This document shows, piece by piece, positions 8,269-17,087 of a stretch of DNA of 64,000 nt; the first letter of the stretch is position 1, and each line of letters begins with the position of its first letter. The notes below the pieces were generated by a model. It was not told the DNA's origin and ran no database searches. It was given only the letters and a program-made list of their open reading frames with translations. This stretch comes from Oscillospiraceae bacterium (GTDB lineage: Bacteria; Bacillota; Clostridia; Oscillospirales; Acutalibacteraceae). The stretch spans positions 1-64,000 of the forward strand of contig SVQH01000004.1 of NCBI GenBank assembly GCA_015065425.1, given 5' to 3'. The translations under genes and the position numbers were made by a program.

Positions 8269-9435
8269 ATGCGATTTACCAATGTGCAATGTCAGTGCTG
8301 CAAAGAAAAATTTATTGAAACCGATGATGTTGTAGTATGCCCTTATTGCGGCACTCCCCATCACAGAGCCTGCTATAACGAAAACGGCAGATGCATAAAC
8401 GAGGAAAAGCATTCGGAAGGCTTCGTATGGGAATTCCCGACAGAGCTGAAGCCGAAGTTTGAATTTCCCAAAAGAAAGGCGGAAATGCCTGAGGAAACAC
8501 AGTATAAATTCAAAAACGGGGAATCAGCCGTCACCTGTCCTCACTGCAAAACTCTCAACTACGGCAATGATGCTCTGTGCATGAAATGTAAAAAGCCTCT
8601 GGGTGAGAAATCGGAAAAGGTTCCAAAACAATTTTTACCGAAAAACAAATCGGACAGACCTCTGTCACAAGAGGAGATAGAATACGAATATTTCCGCAGA
8701 TACGGCGGACTTAAGCCTTACATCGTAATTGACGGTATGTCTGCAAAGGATATGAGCACATACATCGGGAAAAATCAATCGGGCAGATACATCAGAAAAT
8801 ATGCCAACATGGAGAGATATGACAGAAAATTCTCTGTTTCTCTTGCTGCGTTCTTCTTCGGGCCCGTATGGTTTTTCTACAGAAAGCTTTTTAAGGAAGG
8901 TCTTATAATTACACTTATAATATTTCTTCTTTCATTTGCAAGAATTGCTTTTCTGGCAAATGAGCCTTTTAAGGAATATATAGGTGAGGTAGCATCAATA
9001 TCCAAAGAAATCGTTGAAAGCATGAACGAGCAAGGCATTCCTCTGACGGATGAAGCGGCACTTCAGGCGGAAATCGAAAAACACGATGAACAGTTTACGG
9101 CAGCTGCACAGAAATATAATTCAAGCGAAATATCATCTTTCAGTAATACACTTCTCGTCGTATCAAATGTCCTTGACCTGATACTGATGTGCAGTCCCTT
9201 TGTGATGTCCTTCCTTGCAGACCCGCTGTACAAGAAAAAAATGAAAAAGGATATAAGGACAATAACAAGACAGTATACCGAGCCTGAGCAATTCCACGCG
9301 GCACTTAAGAAAAAGGGCGGAATATCCGTTATAGGTGCACTTCTCGGAATTATACTGTGCCTTGCAATCCCCACGGTATCTATGCTTCCCATCATATCTT
9401 ACATTCAGCCTATTATAGATATAATAATAAAGTAA
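8269..9435 (+). CDS. RING-like zinc finger / DUF2628 membrane protein
   Basis: The 388-residue protein has three parts. An N-terminal prokaryotic RING-like finger (CQCC, then CPYCG, HHRACY and a further Cys) spans about residues 5-45. A zinc ribbon follows (CPHC and CMKC, about residues 85-105). A DUF2628 region with FFFGPVWFFYRK leads into several membrane helices (about residues 205-240, 295-320 and the last 30). Such proteins are common in Clostridia and have no proven function. I use ATG 8269, preceded by GGAGAG, rather than the TTG at 8245. It lies 13 bases upstream of galU, so the two are probably cotranscribed. Confidence 0.8.
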   Translation: MRFTNVQCQCCKEKFIETDDVVVCPYCGTPHHRACYNENGRCINEEKHSEGFVWEFPTELKPKFEFPKRKAEMPEETQYKFKNGESAVTCPHCKTLNYGNDALCMKCKKPLGEKSEKVPKQFLPKNKSDRPLSQEEIEYEYFRRYGGLKPYIVIDGMSAKDMSTYIGKNQSGRYIRKYANMERYDRKFSVSLAAFFFGPVWFFYRKLFKEGLIITLIIFLLSFARIAFLANEPFKEYIGEVASISKEIVESMNEQGIPLTDEAALQAEIEKHDEQFTAAAQKYNSSEISSFSNTLLVVSNVLDLILMCSPFVMSFLADPLYKKKMKKDIRTITRQYTEPEQFHAALKKKGGISVIGALLGIILCLAIPTVSMLPIISYIQPIIDIIIK

Positions 9436-9448
9436 AGGAGCCAAAATC

Positions 9449-10327
9449 ATGAAAGTAACAAAAGCAATCATCCCCGCAGCAGGACTCGGCACAAGAGTGC
9501 TTCCCGCTTCAAAAGCAGTACCCAAGGAAATGCTCAACATCGTTGATAAACCTGCCATTCAGTACCTTGTGGAGGAATGTGCAATGGCAGGTATTACAGA
9601 TATACTTATAATCACAAACAGAGGTAAGAATGTCATTGAAGACCATTTTGACTATTCTTTTGAGCTTGAAGAAAATCTTAAGAAAAACCCTTCAAAGAAA
9701 GCAATTTATGATGATGTACACGCAGTTGCAGACCTTGCAAACATTTATTATGTAAGACAGAAGGAAACAAAGGGTTTAGCTCACGCAATTCTTACGGCTG
9801 AGGCATTTGTAGGAAATGACCCCTTTGCAATTCTTTACGGCGATGATGTCATAATAAACAACGAAAAACCCGTTATAGGTCAGCTTATAGAGGCTTATGA
9901 AAAATACGGCAAGTGCGTTACGGGTATAAACGAATGCCCCACAGAGCAGGTTATGAAATACTGCACACTGGACGTAACTGACCTGGGCGACAGTATTTAT
10001 CAGGTACATAAAATTATTGAAAAGCCTGCAAGAGAAGAAATTCTTACAAACTTCGCAATTCTCGGAAGAAATGTCATGACACCCGATGTATTTGACATTA
10101 TAAGACAAACTCCTCCCAATGAAGCTTCAGGTGAAGTATACTTCTCGGAAGCCATTTCCACTATAGCAAACAGAGGTAACCTCTTAGGCGTTGACTTTAC
10201 GGGAAGACGCTATGACATGGGCGACAAGCTCGGCATAGTACAGGCAAACTGCGAAATGGCACTCACCCACCCCGAAATCGGTGAAAAATTTAAGAACTAC
10301 CTCAAAGAACTGGCAAAAACTCTATAA
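9449..10327 (+). CDS. galU: UTP--glucose-1-phosphate uridylyltransferase
   Basis: GalU makes UDP-glucose from UTP and glucose 1-phosphate, the donor for glycolipid, teichoic acid and polysaccharide synthesis. The 292-residue protein carries the nucleotide-binding IIPAAGLGTRVLPASKAVPKEML at its N-terminus (quoted in parts: AAGLGTR, then KAVPKEML), then DKPAIQYLVEE, YGDDVI and IEKPAREE, all typical of bacterial GalU. An AAAGGAG site precedes the ATG. Its glucose 1-phosphate would come from pgcA at 3506. Confidence 0.96.
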   Translation: MKVTKAIIPAAGLGTRVLPASKAVPKEMLNIVDKPAIQYLVEECAMAGITDILIITNRGKNVIEDHFDYSFELEENLKKNPSKKAIYDDVHAVADLANIYYVRQKETKGLAHAILTAEAFVGNDPFAILYGDDVIINNEKPVIGQLIEAYEKYGKCVTGINECPTEQVMKYCTLDVTDLGDSIYQVHKIIEKPAREEILTNFAILGRNVMTPDVFDIIRQTPPNEASGEVYFSEAISTIANRGNLLGVDFTGRRYDMGDKLGIVQANCEMALTHPEIGEKFKNYLKELAKTL

Positions 10328-10369
10328 TAATTTAACGGTGAAAGCTGTTAAATTCAGGCAAATTGCGGG

Positions 10370-11737
10370 GTGTTTTTTATTTCTTTACGCAAAAATGATA
10401 TTATAGAAATTGACATAACAGGCTTTTCCTCCGAAGGAAGCGGTGTTGGTCATTATGACGGACAGGCCGTGTTTGTCTCGGGTGCAGCCCCGGGAGACAG
10501 GCTTCAGTGTATTATTATAAAAGCAAAAAAGAATTATGCCATAGGTAAAATTCAGCATATACTTAAAGCTTCAGAAGACAGGATAATCCCCGATTGTCCT
10601 GTTTTTCCCCGTTGCGGCGGCTGTCAGTACCGTCACATATCTTATGAGGCAGAGCTTGGAATAAAAACTCAGAAGGTCCGTGATGCCTTCAGACGGATAG
10701 GACATCTTGATATTATCCCCTCTGACACTGTAGGTGCAGAACAGCCCGACAGGTACCGCAATAAGGCACAGTATCCAACGGAAACTTCCGGCGGAAGGCT
10801 TCTTACGGGTTTTTACGCACCCTTTTCTCACAGGGTAATAGACTGTAAGAACTGTCTTTTACAGCCTGCAGAATTTTCGGATATACTGAAAATCATTTCA
10901 AGATGGAGCGAAAAATTTAAGATACCTTCATATAACGAGGCTACAGGCAAGGGGCTTCTCCGTCATATTTATATAAGAAAAGCCTTTATGACGGGCGAAA
11001 TAATGGTTTGCCTTGTCATAAACGGAGATAAGATATTTAAAAAAGATGAGCTTATTTCAGCACTTATCAAGGCGAATTCCAACATAAAGACCGTTCTTCT
11101 GAACATCAACACGGACAACACCAACGTCATTATGGGAAAAACGGAAAAAGTGCTTTACGGTAAAGGATATATCGAAGATATATTATGCGGAAAGAGATTC
11201 CGCATCTCACCGCTCTCCTTTTATCAGGTAAACCACCGTCAGGCTGAAAGGCTTTATAAAAAAGCTTCAGAATTTGCCGTTGACAGCAATACAAAGACCC
11301 TTGTGGATATGTACTGCGGTGCAGGTACTATAGGACTTACCATGGCTGACAAGGTGGAAAAGCTCATCGGTGTTGAAATTGTCCCCGAGGCTGTGGAGGA
11401 TGCGAAGATAAACGCAATGCTCAACAACACGGAAAACGCCCGCTTTATATGTGCAGATGCAAAAGAAGCGGCAAAGAAACTTAAGGATGAAGGCATAAAA
11501 CCCGACACGGTAATACTTGACCCTCCGAGAAAAGGCTGTGACAGCGAGCTTCTCTCCACAGTATGCGAAATGGCTCCCGAAAAAATAGTATACGTCTCAT
11601 GCGACCCGGCAACTCTGGCAAGAGACCTCACGATACTGGAAGAAAAAGGCTATAAAACCGAAAAAGCCGTCCCCTTCGATTTATTTCCGAGAACGGTTCA
11701 TGTGGAATGTGTGACACTTTTGATTAAAAACAGGTGA
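10370..11737 (+). CDS. rlmD: 23S rRNA (uracil-5-)-methyltransferase, RlmD/RlmCD type
   Basis: This S-adenosylmethionine-dependent enzyme makes 5-methyluridine in 23S rRNA. In Firmicutes one enzyme of this type (RlmCD) modifies both U747 and U1939. The 455 residues contain an N-terminal TRAM domain (about residues 6-65), an iron-sulfur cysteine set (CPVFPRCGGCQYRH), the SAM loop MYCGAGTIGL, DPPRKGCD, and the catalytic-cysteine motif VSCDPATLARD. The start is uncertain: GTG 10370 has no clear ribosome binding site, and no other ATG, GTG or TTG lies in frame after the upstream stop. Confidence 0.93.
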   Translation: MFFISLRKNDIIEIDITGFSSEGSGVGHYDGQAVFVSGAAPGDRLQCIIIKAKKNYAIGKIQHILKASEDRIIPDCPVFPRCGGCQYRHISYEAELGIKTQKVRDAFRRIGHLDIIPSDTVGAEQPDRYRNKAQYPTETSGGRLLTGFYAPFSHRVIDCKNCLLQPAEFSDILKIISRWSEKFKIPSYNEATGKGLLRHIYIRKAFMTGEIMVCLVINGDKIFKKDELISALIKANSNIKTVLLNINTDNTNVIMGKTEKVLYGKGYIEDILCGKRFRISPLSFYQVNHRQAERLYKKASEFAVDSNTKTLVDMYCGAGTIGLTMADKVEKLIGVEIVPEAVEDAKINAMLNNTENARFICADAKEAAKKLKDEGIKPDTVILDPPRKGCDSELLSTVCEMAPEKIVYVSCDPATLARDLTILEEKGYKTEKAVPFDLFPRTVHVECVTLLIKNR

Positions 11738-11742
11738 TAAAA

Positions 11743-12837
11743 TTGAGTAAAGAACTACCCCGTACTTATGTGCCGTTCAAGGATTGGGCGGAGAAATCGA
11801 AACAGATTGAATATACTGAAGAGACTCCCCTTCTCAATTCTGACGGTACGCTCAATGCAAGGGGCTTTGCGAGAAAAAATGTTTTTACTTATGACAGAAA
11901 TCTTGTCAGGAAGGGGCTTATTTCACGCAAAGAATGGGATTTTTACACCATTACCGACGGGAAGGTACAGCTTCTCATAAGCTTTGCTAACATCGGCATA
12001 GGCGGATATGTCGGAGCAAAGCTTACCGACCTGAAAAAAGGGGAAATAATCTGTGACGCCATTTCTTATTTCATCGGCTCGAACAGATATGTACCTCTTG
12101 CAAAGGGCGATGTTCCCGGAAGATTCAAGGATAAGATAGGAAAAGCAGAGTTTGATTTCTTTACGAAGAAAACCGAGAGAACTCTTTATTTCAGAAAGCC
12201 TCACAAGGGTGAGACAGTGGAATGCAGAATCAGCATGGACATACCCGAGGGAATGGAAAACATCACCACTGTTCTGCCCTTCAGAGAGGATAATACAAAA
12301 TATTTTATGACCACAAAGCAGGCTTGCATGCCCACAGGCGGATATTTCCGTTTCGGAGACTTCACTTATAAGTTCAGCAAGGATACGGCATTTTGTGCCA
12401 TGGACTGGGGCAGAGTCAACACCGTACATGAAATGGTATGGTACTGGGGCAGTGCTTCCACATATATTACGGACAATGACGGAACAAAACATCTTTTCGG
12501 ATTTGAAATAACATGGGCAATAGGTGATGAAAGCAATGCCACGGAAACCTGTCTTTTCTATGATGGCAAGGTGCATAAATTCGGTGCCGTGGATGTGGAA
12601 AAATTCCCCAAAGGCAGATTTATGGAAGAGTGGAAGTTCATTTCCGAGGACGGTCGTTTCAACATGACAATGACACCCACCTTCGACAACCATTCCGATG
12701 TGGATTTCAAAGTGGGAAGAATGAACTGCCATCAGATATACGGAATTTATAACGGCGACGTAACACTTGATGACGGTAAGAAAATACAGATAAAAGACCT
12801 GTTCGGCTTCTGCGAATATGTAGAAAACCGCTGGTAA
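11743..12837 (+). CDS. DUF2804 family protein
   Basis: The 364-residue protein matches DUF2804: EETPLLNSDGTLNARGFA near the start, KEWDFYTI, YFRFGDFTYKF, and a MDWGRVNTVHEMVWYWG segment in the middle. There is no signal peptide or membrane helix. The family may have a lipocalin-like hydrolase fold, but its role is not established. I prefer TTG 11743, 5 bases after AGGTGA. The GTG at 11734 sits within that site. The site overlaps the rlmD stop (11735-11737), so translation is probably coupled. Confidence 0.8.
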   Translation: MSKELPRTYVPFKDWAEKSKQIEYTEETPLLNSDGTLNARGFARKNVFTYDRNLVRKGLISRKEWDFYTITDGKVQLLISFANIGIGGYVGAKLTDLKKGEIICDAISYFIGSNRYVPLAKGDVPGRFKDKIGKAEFDFFTKKTERTLYFRKPHKGETVECRISMDIPEGMENITTVLPFREDNTKYFMTTKQACMPTGGYFRFGDFTYKFSKDTAFCAMDWGRVNTVHEMVWYWGSASTYITDNDGTKHLFGFEITWAIGDESNATETCLFYDGKVHKFGAVDVEKFPKGRFMEEWKFISEDGRFNMTMTPTFDNHSDVDFKVGRMNCHQIYGIYNGDVTLDDGKKIQIKDLFGFCEYVENRW

Positions 12838-12853
12838 ATATATACAAATAACA

Positions 12854-12885
12854 CAGCACACGGAAAAATCGTACTCCGTGTGCTG
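12854..12885. terminator. Hairpin between the DUF2804 gene and the DUF4143 remnant
   Basis: CAGCACACGGA pairs with TCCGTGTGCTG around a 10-base loop. The plus-strand tail is only CTTCTTTG, so termination may be modest. Confidence 0.55.
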
Positions 12886-12910
12886 CTTCTTTGTCATTAA
12901 AAAACAATAA

Positions 12911-13376
12911 TTATGATTTATTTTTCCCGAATTCCTTCAGATATTTTTTAAGAAGATATGTGCAAAAATACGGGAATGTATAAATATTGTCAGAGAATCC
13001 GATATTTCCGCCTGTCAGCTTAATGCCGTTTTTTATGTAGGAATATTTTTCACTTTCAATAAGAGTTCTCAGTGATTTACTCCTTCCGTTTGTTGCTTTA
13101 ACTTCAACAAGTATAAGCTCATCGGCAGTTCTCACAAAGAAATCTTCTTCAAGGGAAGAATCTTCACGCTTATAATAAAGTTTAACTCCGCTTTTTATAA
13201 GAGCTTCCGAAACAGTGTTTTCAAATAAAGCTCCTTTATATACTCCGAGATTCTTATTTCCGCGGAGACCATCCTGAGCTTCTTCATCAAGCATTGATAC
13301 AAGAAGCCCTGTATCACCAAAATACAGCTTGTATTTTGCCACATCAATATTTCCTGAAAGAGGAAAGTTCGGGGTT
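12911..13376 (-). pseudogene. C-terminal remnant of a DUF4143 AAA ATPase
   Basis: The frame encodes about 155 residues that resemble only the C-terminal nuclease-like domain of AAA_14/DUF4143 ATPases: YFGDTGLLVSML, GALFENTVSEAL, and a YYKREDSSLEEDFFVR stretch followed by ILVEVKA. The ATPase half with its P-loop is missing. Upstream, the frame runs through the rpsI terminator into rpsI with no start or ribosome binding site. It is best read as a decayed gene truncated at its 5' end. Whether the stump is still made is unknown. Confidence 0.75.
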
Positions 13377-13408
13377 AAAAAAAACTCCGAAAGTAAAAAC
13401 TTCCGGAG
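13377..13408 (-). terminator. Terminator of rplM-rpsI
   Basis: On the minus strand CTCCG-G-AAG pairs with CTT-T-CGGAG, followed by eight T residues (13377-13384). It lies 26 bases past the rpsI stop. Confidence 0.85.
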
Positions 13409-13433
13409 AATTTTGATATAGATAATAAGCCGA

Positions 13434-13832
13434 TTATCTCTTGGAGAACTGAGGTGCACGACGGGCTCCTTTGAGTCCGTATTTCTTTCTTTCCTTCATT
13501 CTGGGGTCTCTTGTTAAGAAACCTGCCTTCTTGAGAAGGGGACGAAGATTTTCGTCATGCTGAAGAAGAGCTCTGGAAAGACCGTGACGGATTGCACCTG
13601 CCTGGCCTGTAACACCGCCGCCCTGTACTTTACAGATAACGTCGAACTTTTCTGAAGTCTCTGTAAGAGCGAGAGGCTGACGAACAATAAGCTTAAGAGT
13701 TTCAAGACCGAAATAATTGTCGATATCTCTGTCATTGATTATGATTTTACCTGTGCCGGGATATACACGAACACGAGCAACTGATTTCTTTCTTCTACCT
13801 GTGCCGTAGAAATAAGGATTTCCTTCGTACAT
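13434..13832 (-). CDS. rpsI: 30S ribosomal protein S9
   Basis: S9 sits in the head of the small ribosomal subunit, and its C-terminal tail reaches the P site. The 132-residue product has [14 protein letters not shown] near the N-terminus, [14 protein letters not shown] in the middle, and the conserved basic tail ending PQFSKR. It is cotranscribed with rplM, 19 bases downstream, as in most bacteria. Confidence 0.98.
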   Translation of the reverse strand: MYEGNPYFYGTGRRKKSVARVRVYPGTGKIIINDRDIDNYFGLETLKLIVRQPLALTETSEKFDVICKVQGGGVTGQAGAIRHGLSRALLQHDENLRPLLKKAGFLTRDPRMKERKKYGLKGARRAPQFSKR

Positions 13833-13851
13833 TTAATTCTGCCTCCCTTTC

Positions 13852-14280
13852 TTAAAATTCTCTTGCTACGGGCTTCTGAGCAGCGTGGGGATGCTCAGCA
13901 CCTGCGTATACATGTAAACGGTTGAATGCGGCTCTGCCGATGGAGTTGGAAGCAAGCATACCCTTAACAGCCTTTTCTACTATAAAGCAGGGCTTTGACT
14001 TCATAAGAGTGCTGTACTTAACCTTCTTCATGTTGCCGATATAACCAGTGTGATGATAATACATCTTCTGATCAAGTTTCTTACCTGAAAGAACGATTTT
14101 GGAAGCGTTGATGATGATTACATTATCGCCGCAATCAACATGAGGAGTGAAAGTAACCTTATGTTTGCCGCGAAGAAGAACAGCAGCCTCTACAGCAAGC
14201 TTACCGAGAGTTTTGCCTTCTGCATCAAGAACGTACCAATCACGTGTAACATTCTGGGGATTAGCCATATAAGTTGACAT
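13852..14280 (-). CDS. rplM: 50S ribosomal protein L13
   Basis: L13 is an early-assembly protein of the large subunit. The 142 residues include WYVLDAEGKTLGKLA, LRGKHKVTFTPHVDCGD, YYHHTGY and HVYAGAEHPHAAQKP, all standard for L13. A GGAGG site precedes the ATG by 8 bases. It is the first gene of the rplM-rpsI operon, whose promoter at 14326-14354 is overlapped by a 16-bp perfect palindrome. Confidence 0.98.
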   Translation of the reverse strand: MSTYMANPQNVTRDWYVLDAEGKTLGKLAVEAAVLLRGKHKVTFTPHVDCGDNVIIINASKIVLSGKKLDQKMYYHHTGYIGNMKKVKYSTLMKSKPCFIVEKAVKGMLASNSIGRAAFNRLHVYAGAEHPHAAQKPVAREF

Positions 14281-14319
14281 AATTGTACCTCCTGCAAATA
14301 TTTTTACATAATTTCAACA

Positions 14320-14335
14320 GTGGTAATATTACCAC
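14320..14335. promoter_or_regulatory. 16-bp perfect palindrome over the rplM promoter -10 box
   Basis: GTGGTAATATTACCAC is perfectly self-complementary and covers the whole -10 element of the rplM-rpsI promoter. Its position fits a repressor operator, but the regulator is not identifiable. The TGGT...ACCA arms resemble sites of some GntR-type factors. That similarity is weak evidence. Confidence 0.5.
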
Positions 14336-14354
14336 AAGAAAAAAGCAAAGTCAA
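14326..14354 (-). promoter_or_regulatory. Promoter of rplM-rpsI
   Basis: TTGACT (14349-14354), 17 bases, TAATAT (14326-14331) on the minus strand, about 45 bases upstream of rplM. Confidence 0.75.
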
Positions 14355-14517
14355 CACCTTTTTAAATAAATTTAATTTAGCAAGTCATTATCTCCCGTTT
14401 TCTCCGTTTTCCTTCGTTTTTCATGCCATTTGCTCAAAGATGATTTTTCAAAAAAAATCTCTTTTTTCCTTTATTCATCACGGGAGAGGTGCTTAAAAAA
14501 TAAGCATTTTTTCGGTG

Positions 14518-15765
14518 TTACATCATTTCTGCAATTTCCCTTATACTTTCAGCCACTATATCAGCAATATCTGTATCAAAATCGAATTTGTGACCGCTTT
14601 TTACGAGGAAGTTTCTGCCGACACCTGCTTTTATTCCCGCTTCTATATCTGATTTCTTATCTCCTATGAGAATACTGTTTTCAAGGTCTATTATTATACC
14701 TTTTTCCCAAAAATCCCTTACGGCTTTTTGTATCATGCCGTCCGAGGGCTTTCTGTCGGGGGAATACTTTTTATATTCTTCCACCGTTCCGTCTTCATGG
14801 TACGGGCAGTAGTATATTGCATCGATGTGTGTGATATCTGAAAGCAGTCCCGTCATGTATTCATGAAGTTTTTTTACATCCTCTTCCGTATAAAGCCCCT
14901 TTGCAACTCCTGCCTGATTGGTTATCACTATAATGAGATATCCTTTTTCACGCAGTGTCTCTATTGCTTCGGGGGCAGAGTCGATAAACTCAAAATCCTC
15001 GCATTTATAAAGATGATGCTTTTCCTTGCATATTACTCCGTCCCGGTCAAGAAAAGCCGCTCTGAAACGGTTTTCACCGAAAAGAAGAGGTATTTCCGTA
15101 TTGGCTCTGAAATATGCCTCGGGAACCCCCATATCAATGAAATATCCCTCATCCTTTACGGCATAAAGTCCGTCTTGCATTCTTTCAAGTATATCTTTTT
15201 CAAAAGAGAAACGCTCTTTAGAGATTTCCTCAAAAATGTCCCTTCCCACCACATAAACGCCGCCGTTTATATAGCCTTCCTTCTGCTCCTTCTTTTCACG
15301 GAAGCTGAATATTTTTCCGTTATCGCAAATGCCCAGTGTCGAGTGCCTTGTGCAGTCGGGCATTTTTTTTGCCGCAAGTACCGCACGGGCATTCTTTTCA
15401 TTATATATATTATAGAGCTTATCAATATCGACATCGAAAAATGTATCTCCGTTTATAACCGTAACAGCGTTTTCGTAGCAAAAAGACAGAGCCTGTTTTA
15501 TGGCTCCGCCCGTTCCGAGAGGTTCTTTTTCTTCGGAATAAGCTATTTCTATTCCCGAAAAAAAGTCACCGAAATACTCTTTTATCTGCTCGCTGTGATA
15601 TGAAACGGCAAGAACAGCCTTAGTGTAAGAGTGCTTTCTGAGATATTCAAGCACATAAGCCAAAAAAGGACGGCAGCCTACGGGAGCCATCACTTTTTGT
15701 CTGTCATGTACTGTTTTTGCAAGTCTCGTACCAAGACCGCCTGCAAGTATAATTGCTTCTTTCAT
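14518..15765 (-). CDS. Fused heptose-1-phosphate nucleotidyltransferase (HddC) and heptose-bisphosphate phosphatase (GmhB)
   Basis: Two enzymes lie in one 415-residue chain. Residues 1-230 are a sugar-nucleotidyltransferase: AGGLGTRL (8-15), PLGTGGAI (82-89), INGDTFFDVD (104-113). They are closest to HddC, which joins GMP to heptose 1-phosphate. Residues 233-415 are a HAD phosphatase like GmhB: nucleophile FLDRDGVI (Asp240/Asp242), TNQAGVAKG (282-290), RKPSDGM (338-344), GDKKSDIEAG. GmhB removes the 7-phosphate of heptose 1,7-bisphosphate. The GmhB zinc loop keeps Cys320 and His323, but the second Cys-x-Cys pair is Ser335/Asp337. The ATG overlaps the cupin stop (ATGA). GDP rather than another nucleotide is inferred from the neighbouring HddA. 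Confidence 0.85.
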   Translation of the reverse strand: MKEAIILAGGLGTRLAKTVHDRQKVMAPVGCRPFLAYVLEYLRKHSYTKAVLAVSYHSEQIKEYFGDFFSGIEIAYSEEKEPLGTGGAIKQALSFCYENAVTVINGDTFFDVDIDKLYNIYNEKNARAVLAAKKMPDCTRHSTLGICDNGKIFSFREKKEQKEGYINGGVYVVGRDIFEEISKERFSFEKDILERMQDGLYAVKDEGYFIDMGVPEAYFRANTEIPLLFGENRFRAAFLDRDGVICKEKHHLYKCEDFEFIDSAPEAIETLREKGYLIIVITNQAGVAKGLYTEEDVKKLHEYMTGLLSDITHIDAIYYCPYHEDGTVEEYKKYSPDRKPSDGMIQKAVRDFWEKGIIIDLENSILIGDKKSDIEAGIKAGVGRNFLVKSGHKFDFDTDIADIVAESIREIAEMM

Positions 15766-16148
15766 ATTATATCGTCCTGTATGATGTCCTTCGTTCCGTC
15801 AGGATTTTCAACGGGTTTTGTGTAAAGTCCTACAAGATATGTGTCTTCAAGATATAAAAATGTGTGTCGCACATTTTCGTTTACCATAAACATATCACCG
15901 TCGGAAAACTCATATTCCTCGGTAATATCGGCATATTTTGCCGTGAATCTGATTTTACCTTTAATTATATAGAAAAGCTCTTTAGTATGCTCGTGATAGT
16001 GAAAATTTCCTCTAATCTTACCGGCTTTTGTAAAAACTGCATTTATCTGCGTAAAGCCGCCGTGTACTATCTGCGTAAGTGTTCCTCTGTCGTCAGAAAA
16101 CGTAAAATCAGGGGACAGAATTTCAATGAGTGCCATATTATCACACAT
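15762..16148 (-). CDS. Cupin-fold protein, probable sugar-nucleotide or sugar-phosphate modifying enzyme
   Basis: This 128-residue single-domain cupin has the metal/substrate-binding pattern GNFHYHEHTKELFYIIKG and a second motif around DMFMVNENVRHTFL. Its start, DDRGTLTQIV, resembles the RmlC/FdtA/WxcM group of sugar epimerases and isomerases, but it is not close enough to name a reaction. It lies between the SDR gene (its ATG at 16148 overlaps the SDR stop) and the HddC-GmhB fusion (ATGA overlap), so it is almost certainly part of the heptose pathway. ATG 16136 is an alternative start. Confidence 0.7.
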   Translation of the reverse strand: MCDNMALIEILSPDFTFSDDRGTLTQIVHGGFTQINAVFTKAGKIRGNFHYHEHTKELFYIIKGKIRFTAKYADITEEYEFSDGDMFMVNENVRHTFLYLEDTYLVGLYTKPVENPDGTKDIIQDDII

Positions 16149-17073
16149 TTCCGTAAATATTATTTTTAATCATGGTATAGACCTTGATAAGCTCTTCTAT
16201 GCCGTCATCAATGGTATATTTCGGTCTCCATCCCATACTCTCCAGTCTTTCATTGGAAACAAGATAATTTCTTTTGTCGGGGTCAGTTCCAACGGGGGCT
16301 TCAATATACATAAAAGAAGGGATGTGTTCTTTTATTTTTTCGCACAGCTGAATTTTCGATAAATTCGCATCGGAAAGACCGCAGTTATACTGTCTGCCCT
16401 TCATTTTTTCAAAATTTTCCATTGCAAATATAAATGCTCCCGCCGCATCTCTTACATGGAGGTAATTTCTCATAAAGGAGCCTTCAAAAACTATCAGAGA
16501 ACGATCAAAAACTGCCCTGTATGTAAAGTCGTTTACAAGAAGGTCAGTTCTCATTCTCGGAGACGCACCGAAAAGCGTTGCAAAACGGAAGGTAAGGGAG
16601 TTCCCGCCTTCAAGAACAGCCTTTTCAGCAGCCATTTTTGTTTTTCCGTAAAGGGAAATGGGGTCAATGGGAGATTCCTCGGTGCAGTATTCCTGTCCCT
16701 GTCCGAGACCGTAGCCGCTGTTGGTGCAGGGGAAAATTATCTTCTGAGATGACTCTCTCAGCTTCAGTACTGTTTCAACCGCACCGAGATTGGTGGTTTT
16801 TGCAGCAACGGTGTCCTTATCGCAAAGGGGAAAGCCCACAAGAGCCGCCAAAGGAAAAATAAAATCCTTCTCTTCAATGTGCCGTGCCATAAGATTTTCA
16901 TCTCTTGCATCGCCGTTTATTACGGTAAAATTCTTATCGGTACAACACCCCACAAGAGAAGCCTGTTTATATAAAAAATTATCAATAACCGTCACTTTAT
17001 GACCCTGCTTCAACAGCTCGGGCACAAGAACCGACCCGATATAACCTGCCCCGCCTGTAATGAGAATATCCAT
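16141..17073 (-). CDS. Extended SDR sugar-nucleotide epimerase/dehydratase
   Basis: This 310-residue NAD(P)-dependent enzyme works on a nucleotide-activated sugar. The N-terminal ITGGAGYIGS is the cofactor-binding loop. SLYGKTKMAAE provides the Tyr-x-x-x-Lys catalytic pair, preceded by PCTNSGYG. A substrate-binding region contains FRFATLFGASPRMR. Start ATG 17073 has GGAGG five bases upstream. The longer frame has no such site. In Campylobacter, heptose modification uses SDR enzymes beside hddA/hddC/gmhA, so GDP-heptose or a derivative is a plausible substrate here. That assignment is inference. Confidence 0.8.
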   Translation of the reverse strand: MDILITGGAGYIGSVLVPELLKQGHKVTVIDNFLYKQASLVGCCTDKNFTVINGDARDENLMARHIEEKDFIFPLAALVGFPLCDKDTVAAKTTNLGAVETVLKLRESSQKIIFPCTNSGYGLGQGQEYCTEESPIDPISLYGKTKMAAEKAVLEGGNSLTFRFATLFGASPRMRTDLLVNDFTYRAVFDRSLIVFEGSFMRNYLHVRDAAGAFIFAMENFEKMKGRQYNCGLSDANLSKIQLCEKIKEHIPSFMYIEAPVGTDPDKRNYLVSNERLESMGWRPKYTIDDGIEELIKVYTMIKNNIYGNV

Positions 17074-17087
17074 AAAAACCTCCATCA

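Noticed and set aside
10332..10351. Possible terminator between galU and rlmD
   Set aside because: The TTTAAC/GTTAAA stem is short and no T run follows, so read-through into rlmD is likely.
11923..12897. 324-codon minus-strand frame opposite the DUF2804 gene
   Set aside because: The plus-strand product matches DUF2804 and is coupled to rlmD. The opposite frame has no recognisable domain.
14495..14514. Hairpin TGCTTA/TAAGCA with a T run on the plus strand
   Set aside because: No plus-strand gene ends here, and on the minus strand, where the HddC-GmhB gene ends, the T run is on the wrong side.
14863..15603. 246-codon plus-strand frame opposite the HddC-GmhB gene
   Set aside because: The minus strand encodes two recognisable enzymes over the same bases. 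The plus-strand frame has no translation signals.
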